Shown piece by piece: positions 11,891 to 22,672 of a stretch of DNA of 64,000 nt (position 1 is its first letter; every line of letters starts with the position of its first letter). The translations under genes and the position numbers were made by a program. This DNA is from Hyalella azteca (taxonomy: Eukaryota; Arthropoda; Malacostraca; Amphipoda; Hyalellidae), in NCBI RefSeq assembly GCF_000764305.2, contig NW_025936665.1, positions 1 to 64,000 on the forward strand. The letters are read 5' to 3'. A model generated the notes under the pieces. That model made no database searches, had not been told where the DNA came from, and saw only the letters and a list, made by a program, of their open reading frames with translations.

Positions 11891-14800
11891 CTGTCAAAAC
11901 AAAAATATGTAAAATATATTTGCCACATTTTACCTTATATTTTCTAAACATTTATTTGTAATGGAGAATTATTTTAGCTACCTTTGGTAATAGAATGGTG
12001 ATGATCGCTAAAATCAGGGCGGAAATGGGGTTCAATTCTCACAACTATTTGTAATATTCTGGACCAAATCGGCAAAGTCGAGGGCAGTTAAGAACCTTTG
12101 CACTTTTTTTCTGATTTGAGCATAGATCGTAAAAATGTATTATTTCCAGAGCTAGAGAAAAGATTATAGCAGCCAACACTCACCGACAGGAGGCAGTGTC
12201 GGCCCAGCTCGAAGAGTGGCTGAGGGCGCACAACACTCACCGACAGGAGGCAGTGTCGGCCCAGCTCGAAGAGTGGCTGTGGCACACAACACTCACCGAC
12301 AGGAGGCAGTGTCGGCCCAGCTCAAAAAGCCCAAACATCGTGAAGCGAGGCATGCGCTCCAACTCGGCCTGGATGCCGCGCAGCTTCCACACAATCTACG
12401 ATAAAAGAAGATTTGAACACATCTGATTAATCCTACTTCAACTTCTGTGTTCTTCATTGTGGTAAGCTGAAAATAGTAGAATAATAGAGTGGAAACGGTT
12501 TACCAAAATTGCTTCTAGTTCAGCTACTTCTCATGACTCAATGTTACTCTGCACACCGGAAACAAATTTTTATCAAATCGTTTTCCCTATTATATTAATA
12601 ATTTTTTAAAGTACCTGATGAAAATTAATGAAAACACTGCAAAAACCATCACTTTACTAAGATTCTACTCCCTTTTTGGATGGAGGAAAAAATCTCTTAT
12701 CTCATCTCTTACGAATTTGGACATAATTTAGAATACATTGGTGGAAATGAAATTTGTTAAGATACCCTGGCTTCGCGAGGCCTCGTAATTATTCCATCAA
12801 GGGAAGAAATTTATTGACCAGGTTATAGGCCGACTAGGCCAGGTTATAGGCCAGGTTATAGGCCGACTAAATATATAGGAGAGCCTCTATATATTTAAGG
12901 TGCCAAGGTCATATACAAAAACAAATACATAAACTTTTACTATTCAATAACATAGATTACGTCGTGCTCTGAAATGAAGAACGCTGATCACAAAGTAAAA
13001 ATTGTAAAGGTTACTTTTGAGCGCTGCTGCATGAGCGACGTCTTAGATCATGGGGTAAATTAGAAAGATATTTTCCCTCTTTTGCCAAATAATCACCTTA
13101 TTTCGAACGGTTTCCCTCTCGCCCACCGTAGCGATGAGTTTCTTTAAGCGATTCACGCTTTCTTCGCACTGAAATGCAAATATAATTTTCTAGTTAATTC
13201 ATCTGCCTTATAAAATATAAGATAAATTATCTAATTGTTATTTTAATTCGCATGTTCCTTATTTGTATGTTTGACAAAAATGTTTTCGTAACTTATAACC
13301 TAACGTTTTACTTGAACATTGCGGGCTAGGTATGTTCCATATTTTTTTCTGTCATGGGCTATGTTATGTCTTCGTTCAGTCTAAAGGCTCGAGCATAGCC
13401 TCCGTCGCCCTACCAACAACTGTTAACATCACTTGAATACGAGGACTCAGGAATATGCGAATCATTCAGAATTTCTAGTCAGATTTCAAAGAAAATTTGT
13501 ATATGTCTATTAACCATCGTCCACTTTCGTTCTTTTGAGAAACTTTCCTCTACCATCTTATATCACTGTTAGAAAAAACGGTGAAAAAAACGGTCCCACT
13601 GGCGTTCTAGTGGCCGGTCGCCCCGTGAAAATAAACTGTTTCACCGTTTTTATCAGATGTTTTACGGATTTCTAGTGTTAAATTAGAATAAAAACGGCGA
13701 CACGGTGTTTCTTTTCACGTGCCGACCGGCCACTGAAACGCCGGTAATACCGTTAACGGTAATTTTTCTAACAGTGTACATGCGCTTCCATTGAAGTGTT
13801 GGAGACGCATAGTCACACAAGACCTTCTGTACGCCGGGGTGTAACCAATGTAATTAATTAATTCCGTAATGCTACAGAAATCTAAGGAATGAGGAATCCA
13901 CAGGCTCTCATGTTTTTCAAAACCAAGTTTAATATTCGTTTACAAAACAATAGAATGTCATACATTTTTGGCTACCATAGCATAATTAAATGTATGACGT
14001 CAAGAGTGAGTGTTTTTCTTACTGCATTTTTTACGATTTTCTTAACTTCATGGACTTGGCATAGAAAAATGCTTAGGATAACCGCTTGCTATAAAATATA
14101 TCAACGAGCAGCAACAGTAAAACATTTCAGGATTCATACTTTGCGCTATATCAACAAATTTATGGTGCTTCGTAAGCCTCCCTTATGTAGCATGTAGCAG
14201 TAATGATGCTACTCTTTGATTCGCATGTTCAAATGCAAAATTATGTTTTCTTCAAAATTAATATTGCATTTTTAAATTTGTCAATCACATTCCATATTTT
14301 TACCGAACCCCCCTTCCCTCATTTTGAAATGCCTAACTAAATTACCCAAAGCACAACATTACATATCCAGTTGATCTACTGACCCGAAAGTATTGTGCGC
14401 ATGAATATGCATATGCATAGCATAGCGCATTTGAGGTGACAGACTTTAAGCAAACAAACACATAAACAAAAAAATTGTCTCTTAAAACAATGAAAGTTTC
14501 ACATAGAAATTGGATATTTTCGCATGTCACATAATTATTTAATAATGAGTTTAATTAGTTTATATTAATTAGTTTTTCACTTAAATTTTTGTTTTGAATT
14601 ATCAAATAACTGAATATATTAATTAATTTAACCTTCCTGCCTTCACCACATATTTACTAGAACTTTCTTGGCTCGTGCTGTCTCATCCTTACCTCCTCGA
14701 TGTAACTTGACTGAGAGTCGATCACAAGCCAAACTTGTAGCGAACCCATCAGTATTACAGGCAGGAGCTTCAAAAAATGAAAACTGTTACTGATCATCGG

Positions 14801-15739
14801 GTAAAGCCCCACGATCATGATTTCGATTTGCTCAAACGCTAACAACGCGAAGGCAGTCGAAGCGAACACAGTTTGAATTTTGCCGACAGCTTCGTGGATA
14901 TGGGAACATTCTTGTTTACATTTTGTTAGGGTTATGGTGCTTGTTTCATTTGTTAATGTGACTGGTTTTTGTTGAACTCCTGTCATTCTAATTGCCGAAG
15001 TTATTTGTTGGGAGCATAGCTTCAGGTCCGAGGCAATGAGCCGCATTAGCTGATATAAGGTGAGACATAGGGTCGGGGTCGTCAATGATAAACCGATGCC
15101 GAGCATTATTTTCGAAATGTACACAGCCCAATTTTTATGGGTTTTATTGGTGTTGTAAGTGTTTATTGTCACGCAAACTGAAATGAAAAACATCATTGTG
15201 ATTGAGCATAGAACGTTTTTTGTGAACGAAGAACTTCTTTTCCTTCCATATATGAATCGTAGAATGTCCACAAATTGTCTTGAATAAAGCACCAGGCTCC
15301 AGCGCGTGATGAATTTCATGATGTTGGAGCAGGTGATCCATGTAAAGAAATATATCGCTCGAAAATCCGGTATCTTGAAGTTGGGTAGAGGCCCGCTATC
15401 CGCGATGTTCCAAGCGCTGACAATGAACTGCATTGCCACACTCATGCCAACATATACGTAATTCCGTCTGTACTTTCCGCCTGTGAAAACATGCGGAGAA
15501 AGTCCTAAGAATTTTAGAAGCGTGAATTGAAAAATGACCACATTTTTCATGGATAAATTTTCAGTTATAGCAACTTTGGTATGTTTTACAAACTTGTGTA
15601 GCAAATTTACTGTCATTTTCCAGCAGTCTCCTAGCAGAAATATTTTAAACTTTTCGGCGCTTTGGTAAAGAGTGGATGATAATATGCCAGCAATGTTTAA
15701 AGATCTACAGCGATCTCCCAAATAGCCGTCCACGTTCAC
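11786..15739 (-). CDS. Gustatory receptor-like gene GrB, complete
   Basis: Seven-transmembrane arthropod gustatory receptor. Exons 15739-14693, 13168-13097, 12395-12297 and 11890-11786 join in phase 0 to 440 codons plus stop. The C-terminus shows the family layout: an AELERMPRF segment, LFELGRHCLLS entering TM7, then MVSVVLTYVIIAIQF, which is the TYhhhhhQF signature, and a cysteine-rich tail ending CTMC. Six hydrophobic segments lie in exon 1. The first ATG gives about 60 residues more than GrA at the N-terminus; alternative starts at codon 42 or 64 (MKNVVIFQFTLLKFLG) would give a length closer to GrA. The intron after exon 3 begins with a tandem array that repeats the exon end and donor. Ligand unknown. 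Confidence 0.92.
12184..12296 (-). repeat. 56/57-bp array copying the GrB exon 3 end and its donor
   Basis: Right after the exon 3 donor (12296), a 20-nt piece GTGAGTGTTGTGTGCCACAG leads into a 36-nt copy of the exon end (12276-12241, PLFELGRHCLLS). A second donor, a 21-nt piece and a second 36-nt copy (12219-12184) follow, then a third donor. Each 36-nt copy is open, in frame, preceded by AG and followed by GTGAGT, so it could be spliced as a 12-residue mini-exon. Confidence 0.92.
12297..12395 (-). CDS. GrB exon 3
   Basis: 33 codons between an ATCGTAG acceptor and a GTGAGT donor: IVWKLRGIQAELERMPRF, then TMFGLFELGRHCLLS. It encodes the third intracellular loop end and the start of TM7. It is phase 0 at both ends and aligns to GrA exon 3. 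Confidence 0.88.
13097..13168 (-). CDS. GrB exon 2
   Basis: 24 codons, CEESVNRLKKLIATVG followed by ERETVRNK, between a TTTCAG acceptor and a GTGATT donor. Same length and same CEES start as GrA exon 2. Confidence 0.82.
13169..14692 (-). other. GrB intron 1
   Basis: 1,524 nt with donor GTAAGG and acceptor TTTCAG. Apart from the MITE-like element at 13564-13776 I see nothing in it; the plus-strand open frame at 13889-14197 has no recognisable motif. Confidence 0.7.
13564..13776. mobile_element. MITE-like element in GrB intron 1
   Basis: 213 bp bounded by perfect 14-bp inverted termini CACTGTTAGAAAAA and TTTTTCTAACAGTG. Internal stretches are also inverted (GTGGCCGGTCG against CGACCGGCCAC), so most of the element can fold back on itself. 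It has no coding capacity. The target duplication is unclear. Confidence 0.82.
14693..15739 (-). CDS. GrB exon 1
   Basis: 349 codons from the first ATG to a GTAAGG donor at 14692, ending VWLVIDSQSSYIEE. Hydrophobic segments include YVGMSVAMQFIVSAW, ITMMFFISVCVTI and TAFALLAFEQIEIMIVGL. The FEQIE stretch occupies the place of YEQVD in GrA. Confidence 0.9.
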
Positions 15740-17580
15740 AACATAGCAAAGATCATAACCGACTCTCGAAGATGGAATGAACGTTGCTGCACCAGCGCCT
15801 CATAGCGGAACAATGATTTTTTCCTTGTGCAGTATATGAGCGCTGCATTGCGATGGCCGTGATCGTCAATACGTGGTGTCTCAAGAACGCTCGATAATGT
15901 TATTGTTAATTCAAGCAGACGGTTGTAGAGACGAGTGAACATTGCGTTTTGAAGGCGTTAGCATACTTTATTGCCGAATGCGTTGTGAGTGGCTAGGAAC
16001 ATATGACTTTGTTTGCCGGCCAAATAGCGACAAGAAAAATGGTTTCTCATACCGATCGAGGCGTTTGATAGAATGTTGACAAGCACTACGATATTCAGCT
16101 TGGAAAAGCATACTAGAATTACATTTTTACGCCAGAAGCTTCCAATACCTTCCGAGTGATGTAACAAAGTCTATGTGATGCCGTCTGTAAATCATTATTG
16201 ATTCCAAGTACATTGCGGGCATTAATCTCTGAAACGCGTGACCTCGCGGCTTGCCAGAATGCATGCATTATCCGATTGCTTTGTGACTAGTATATAATCA
16301 TATAACATTGCAAGTCAATAATTCAGTTGGTACAAAAGTCATTGTTTCAGTGTATTCTCAAAGCTAATAGTGTTTAAGCAGCAGACCCTCGAATCAGCAG
16401 CAGCAGCAAAACCTTGAGCCTTCCTTTACGCGACTCAAGTTTTGAATAAATAATAATCTACAGTGCAAATACGTCTTTACCGAAATGAGAGGACAGATGC
16501 TTGGTTTTGCATAAGAAACAGCTCAACATGACAACGAGTGATTACTCACGATTATATTTATTTATTGATCGGATCAACGGTGGCCAATTAAGTGACATGT
16601 CAAGGAAACATAAACTGAAAAAATTATTATTGGAGGAAATAATTTTGAAATATTTGAGCACTAGTGAGAATATAAATTAGATACCATGAAGAATAATAAT
16701 TCTAGTTTGAAGACTGGTGAACACTGGTGAGAACATTATCGAGAAGATTAGAGAGAACACTAGAGTGAACATATGTGAGAAGATATGAGAGAACACTAGT
16801 GTGAACATATGTGAGAAGGTAAGAGAGAACACTAGTGTGAACATTAGTGAGAAGATTAAAGAGAACTCAAGTGACTAAGAGCACTTCTCATCAGTACTGT
16901 GAAAATAGTAAAATATCACATCGCTATTGACCAATTTTGCTCGGAGAGAGAGTAAGAAAGATAGAGAGAGTGTATAATTCAGATTTCAATATTCATCGTA
17001 GGCTTGAGGTCTGATAAAAATCCTGGACGAATTTTTATTGTGTCTTAATCAATTGGATCTATAAGTAAATACTTCTTGAACTAATTGACTTTATTCCAAT
17101 GTTATGGATCAGGAGGTGGAAGTGAAGCGTTCAAATTATTATTGTTACACAGCAGGTTATCTTGCATCGTCAACAAAATGTTGATATTGCCCAGCTCATA
17201 AGCAAGGCATATTGATCTCGTTCGTCCTGTCGAAGGATTATTTTGCACGGTAATTTTGTCAATACGAGTTGATGGTTCATCGTGTTTTTTGTCAACAGAT
17301 GTGGTATGTTTTGGATCGTTCACATGTACTCTTCAAATCATAAAATAACTAGTTGGTTAGAATTCTTAGTACATCAATTGATGGTGAGCATATAGAAATT
17401 TAAAAACTTTTCTTAAAATCTACTGAACAAATTGAAAAAAAAAAGAAATATGAGTTTCTCAAACGCACTTTTAAATGCATTGCGATCAGGATAATTGCAT
17501 TTTTACTTGATAGTTTTAAACATTTGATATTACAAGGATGCACGTTAGAATCCAGCAATGCTCAGCTCACAATTTACTTA
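15740..17580. other. Intergenic upstream of GrB
   Basis: No gene recognised. It should hold the GrB promoter on the minus strand, not identified. On the plus strand, TATATAAT (16291) is followed by an arthropod initiator-like TCAGTT (16323) and AATAAA (16445), which could be a solo LTR or a short transcription unit. A short minisatellite lies at 16735-16870. Confidence 0.45.
16735..16870. repeat. Minisatellite of about 44 bp
   Basis: About three diverged copies of a unit built from GAACACTAGTGTGAACAT and GTGAGAAGATAAGAG-like pieces. Confidence 0.7.
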
Positions 17581-17581
17581 C

Positions 17582-17951
17582 TACCCAAATAAAAATTAAG
17601 GGTGGTGCACCGATGATTATAGGTGGCGATAGTAGTTTATAGGTGGCGTAACGGTGAGTGGCCAGATTTGCCAAAAATCGACAATAAAACATCAATAAAT
17701 CGAAAGGGTGGCGAGTAAAGGTGGCAGTCATCTATGAATCAGCTCATTGATGCGCCACCGGTGCCAATGGGTATGTATTGATGTACGAAGAGCTTTACGG
17801 GTGTGGTGGCCATTGGCAGGTTATAGGTGTGGGATAAGTGGTGCACGCCACCCTCAATTCACTGTATAAATCATATAAGCTCCACCTATGGGGTCCGCCG
17901 ATAGCCACCATAAAAACATAGGTGCTCCACTCTCAATTTTTATTTGGGTAT
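17582..17951. mobile_element. MITE-like element with TA target duplication
   Basis: Inverted ends CCCAAATAAAAATTAAGGG and its near-complement CTCTCAATTTTTATTTGGG lie inside flanking TA dinucleotides. The element is roughly 365 bp, non-coding, and internally contains several GGTGGC and GCCACC runs. The TA and the termini suggest a non-autonomous Tc1/mariner-type element. Confidence 0.8.
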
Positions 17952-20900
17952 CACCATTCCGTGGGTAAGCACGCCTGAGGAATAGCAGCAATTAAGTGTT
18001 GAAAACCATAGGGCCAGCAAACCTGAAGCCTCTGCAAAGACCTGTCCCCACTTCACACAACATGGGCCCATCATCGACTATAGTCATCACACTTGCCTCA
18101 GTGATTATTTTGCTCCTAAATAGAATTTACCGAACCAATCGGCGGAACGCTAGAGGGTTTTCTGGAGACTGGAAGATAACTATATACAACAAATTGAACC
18201 AAGTAGTTCTCATTTCTGATTAAAAGTGATTTGTTTCACAACGTCTAGATGCATTTAATTTCAATTGATATAATAAATTATTTTCCGTTGTAACGTTTTG
18301 ATCAAATGGAGTTTTGGCGAACATAACTCAGACGTTTCACTGCAGTGAAATCCCGGCTCCGTGGAATGTATTTATAAATAAAAAGTTTAATTTTGCCTTT
18401 GAAGTTTTTGGATGTATGAAAGTGTTCAAATTTTATAACGTATTTTACGGAGTTTTGTTGGGAAAAATTCCCACCCGCGGACTTCTTGATGCTCACAGTA
18501 GAGAATTAGAGCGGGCTCTGTCTTTTTAAGAGAGGGGCTGCTCCCAGATAGTTTATCATAAAGTGAACAGAGACGATGACTCCAGTTTCCTTGTTACTTT
18601 GTGTCGCACCATAATTTCCTGAATATTTCATTAAGGTCCTTAGTTGTTGTACACAACCCTTGTTTTTTTTCTCTTCAGTTAAATGGTGCATGCGTTTTTC
18701 ATCTCATTTTACGAACATCTTGGCTGGCCCGTCAAGCTTAGTGGCTGCTATACCCCTTGAAGGAATAGCTGCTAAATACTTAACTTGTGCTTGATCAGCA
18801 TTATAAATTCTCATTTCAACTTCGTTAACTTTGGCGGATTATTGTTACTTTGAATGGCGGGTTACAGTTGAATCTTGAACTCTACCTTAACTCATAAACC
18901 TTGTATGTAGTGTCAAAATGTTCAAAAGTAGGTTATGGTGCTTTAAATTGAGAACTGTGTCGACCTTTAAACTTTAATCTTTTGCGGTTCTCAATTACCT
19001 TAAATGACCGCATATAAATCTACCTATAAAGACCTTCATATTGCCTTTAAACTGCCTACATAATAGCAACACCTACGTGCACTTATTGTGATTTAAATAA
19101 GGTGAGCTTCACCCTGAATTATTGAGATAGTGAAAATCTGAAATACTCACAGTAATGTGCTCTAATCTCTTTGGTATTAATTTTACGCATTACCTTATTC
19201 AGTATGTCTCCCTCAAAACTCCAAGTCGCGGCCGCCATGAAGTTTACCTGAATGCTGAATATTTTGTGGTTGCCTCGACGGAAGAAACTGCATCTTGTAC
19301 ATCAGAAAAAATAAAATAAAATCTATTTGAACTACATTTAATTCTCGTTACTATCTTCATTCCTTGTTACTTCTTGTGAAAGAAATTTCGGAAGGCGATG
19401 GCTCTCTGCATAGGGAGAAATACCCTGCAATTTTGAAGAGTTTCTGACTACTCCATAATCGCATTTTATTTGATTTGTCTACATTTATGAGTTCGTTTTC
19501 GGATATGCGTGAGGACAGTCGTGTAATAATTAATGTCAATACGCCGTGCTGTACATTCTCAACGAATTTATCGCTTAAATACGTACTTTCAATACCTCTT
19601 TACTGTAAACATTCCTTCTATGGCACTCTTTGTTCCCAAGTGCTCTTTAATGACGCTTGCTACCTCACCCATTCATTGTGCACCACCCGCACCAATACGC
19701 GCGTCTGGGGTGGCCGCTCTCTCCACAGCTGCGCCTGACCTCTCTTTGCCGCCTGTAGCTCCTCCGTCGGTGCGTTGACATAACAAACTATTTATGCTAA
19801 CATTTGTTCAATAAAAAATGCTAAACTCCATACGCAACGATAATTATTGAATATATTAAAAAAACTAATAAACTCGATATAGATGCAATCTATGGGAGAA
19901 GCTTATCTGAATGAACAGCATAAGCGGCACTAGCAATATGATCGATATAAATTATATTCTTGATATATGTTGGGATTTTAATAATTTCTTTTTGATCGAG
20001 ATTTCATTTATTGTCAATATACAGATTATTTTGATAGAACTTGTTTCATACATCTATACTTCGGTTGATTTTTAATTTGCAAGAATAACTCCTCATGAGA
20101 ATTTTTACAACCTTAAATGTGTTCCAAATTAACTAGCAAATAAACTCAAAGTTATCGTAAACTTATTACAACAACCGCTGTTTTTAGACGGACGATAGTT
20201 TGAGGTTTCAATCCTGCGGTTTTTACCTTCATACCAATTTATGTTCACCAACAATCAAAAGCATCATTCCTATATACCAAGGTCGGCTTTGGTTTTTAGG
20301 TGGTTAATATTAGTTCAGATATACTAAAATCGATAAAGCATAAATGAAGCATATATATTTAGCATTGCTATATTTTTCGGACTACCTGCAATTTTCTAAG
20401 CATATTCTTGAACGCTCGGGAAGTGTGGTGGCGGACGGGGTTGTACACTAGCGGACGCTACGGAAGATGAAAACCAGGGTTCCTAAACGCGCCTTTTCCC
20501 GGTTAAATTCGCCGATTTATGCCTTTTTCATTCGATTTTTTTATATTAAATGAAAATTTTATTTGTAACTGTAGCAGTGAAAACCCTCGTGTCGTGGGAT
20601 TAGCACAAGCAAGTTTTGATAAAACACGAACTATGATTTTGTTTTCCAAATCGTGCAGGACTCAGTCGTTCATCTCGCTGTAAAATTTGTTCAGTTGCAT
20701 GCAGTTATAATTTTATGATTTTCAAAGCGCATGGAAGAGCAAAGTCTTAACTGTAAATCATGGCATTTTTTATGGTGTATGAAACACATTCGGCATCATA
20801 CCAGCATGTAATGAAATAATCGACAACTGGTGAACTAACCCATAAATTTGACTACCTTGAAATCAGGGGGAAAGTAAATGAGAAACGACGTTTATTATAG

Positions 20901-22429
20901 AGTTTATTAGCAAAAGACGCCCCCTTTGTTAGTGAAATAATGAAGCTGTTCGGGAGACGGGCCACGCGTATCAAACTAGCTACTGAATATCACATTGCGT
21001 GTATTCACCAACGATCGCCTCTGACATATATAACGCTGCTCAGTTGAAGGGGTACGGTTCTAAATTTTGCATATCGATAATGACATCAGACTACAATGTA
21101 CCGATATTATTTCGGAGGTGCCAATACCTGGTCCCTGGATCATGTTTCTTTCTTAGGTACAGATGCTGCTGGAGTTTTCTAGTTGAGATTATGGTGGTCG
21201 TGTTTCCACATGACTGTTGGATAACTATTTTATTCAGTGACCCAAAGATTTTGAATTGTTTAGAAACTTTGTCAGAGAGGGAAACAATTTCGCAATAGTA
21301 AAAGTGTATTGCGGATATGTTCAGGACCCTACAGTAAACTGGGCGACGAGCTCGCTGGTTAAATCGTAAAATGAGTTCTAAAAAAATCCCTTGCATAATC
21401 AGACCATCACCACGAGCTTTATTTAGAGGCTTGCTACGTAGTTCCGCATAGTCTCCGCTTCTTACGATTACGATGCATTTATAGCAATAAAAATAATTGT
21501 AATAACCGTAATGTCTAGGTATAGTATAGCATTATTATTAATGCAAAAAGTGAACAAATTGTGCTGAATAAAAATGTCGGGAGCGCCATTATGCCAGCAA
21601 TAGTGCCGTGTAATTATCCACTCTTAAAATTCATATCGAAGAGGGAGACGTAAAGACTCGCTCTCATATTAACTTCTATGTCGTCACAATCGTCAACAAG
21701 AGCCTAAAAGCTATTTAACCGTAGCTCGAAACTGCAAGCTAATCTAATTTATTGAGTGGATGCCGTGAGGTTAGAGAACAACGCAGCTATAGAGAGACAC
21801 ACGGCGTAAACAAGAGCACATAGGCTTGTAGCAGCTGAGAGGCAGGCGACATGCGCGAACATAGCAGGCGAGTTACTTGGTCCTTTTCATGTTGCTAATA
21901 TTATACAAAAGTAATGGACTCTTACTATGGACGCTGCAACGCGTTGGGCCCGTACTCATTACGTGCAACATAAATCTTTCTTATTATATTCGTAAAGAAT
22001 CTCAAGTTATTAATCAAATGAACAGCTTATAAGAGTTACAGGGGAGGCGGTTCTTAAATTAGGTAGGTCTTTCTTTTTAAAGCTTGAATACATTAGTGTG
22101 GGACCGAAAAAGCTACAGAAGACTTCACTTCACACTCGCTCAATAAAGCTATAATCCAACAGTAAAAATTGAGTATAATATTAAAAGATATGTGTACAAA
22201 CATCGCATAGTCATTAGATTATTAAATTGAATTTTCATACTCATTCTTAACAATAAAATAATTTGAAAGAGCGAACGATCTTGCAAGGTTCTAAGGCGTT
22301 AAACGGGCGTATAGGTAACCAAATGTTCCTTTAGGCCTCGAAGTGCTGGAGGGAGTGCAGTTTGAAGCAGGAGGGTGTGGGTAAGGGCGGATGGTTGAGG
22401 CTGCTTAACCAGGGTGGAACTGAGTACGA
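17952..22429. other. Intergenic, nothing recognised
   Basis: Several short open frames on both strands (for example near 18000, 19500 and 21100-21400), none with a recognisable domain or splice-supported continuation. Confidence 0.45.
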
Positions 22430-22672
22430 TATTCAGGCTAAAGCTACCCAACGATGCAGCGAGCAGCTGAGGCGGAAATGAGGACGAAATTTAGGCTTAC
22501 GCTACTTAACGATAAAGCGCGTAACCGAGGAGGGACTGAGGACGATATCGCTAATGCTACTTAACGATCAAGCGCGTAACCGGAGCGGAACTGAGGACGA
22601 AATTCAGGCTAAAGCTAAGCCGACAGCGCGTAACCGAGGTTGAACTGAGGACGAAATTCAGGCTAGATATAC
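22430..22672. repeat. Degenerate tandem repeat, about 55-60 bp unit
   Basis: Four to five diverged copies sharing AAGCGCGTAACCGAGG, ACTGAGGACGAAATTCAGGC and GCTACTTAACGAT pieces. GC-richer than its surroundings. Confidence 0.7.

Noticed and set aside
11636..11947. 103-codon plus-strand open frame
   Set aside because: It lies antisense to GrB exon 4, whose TYhhhhhQF motif and splice acceptor are convincing.
12016..12050. GGTTCAATTCTC, considered as a tRNA B box
   Set aside because: No matching A box or cloverleaf arms around it.
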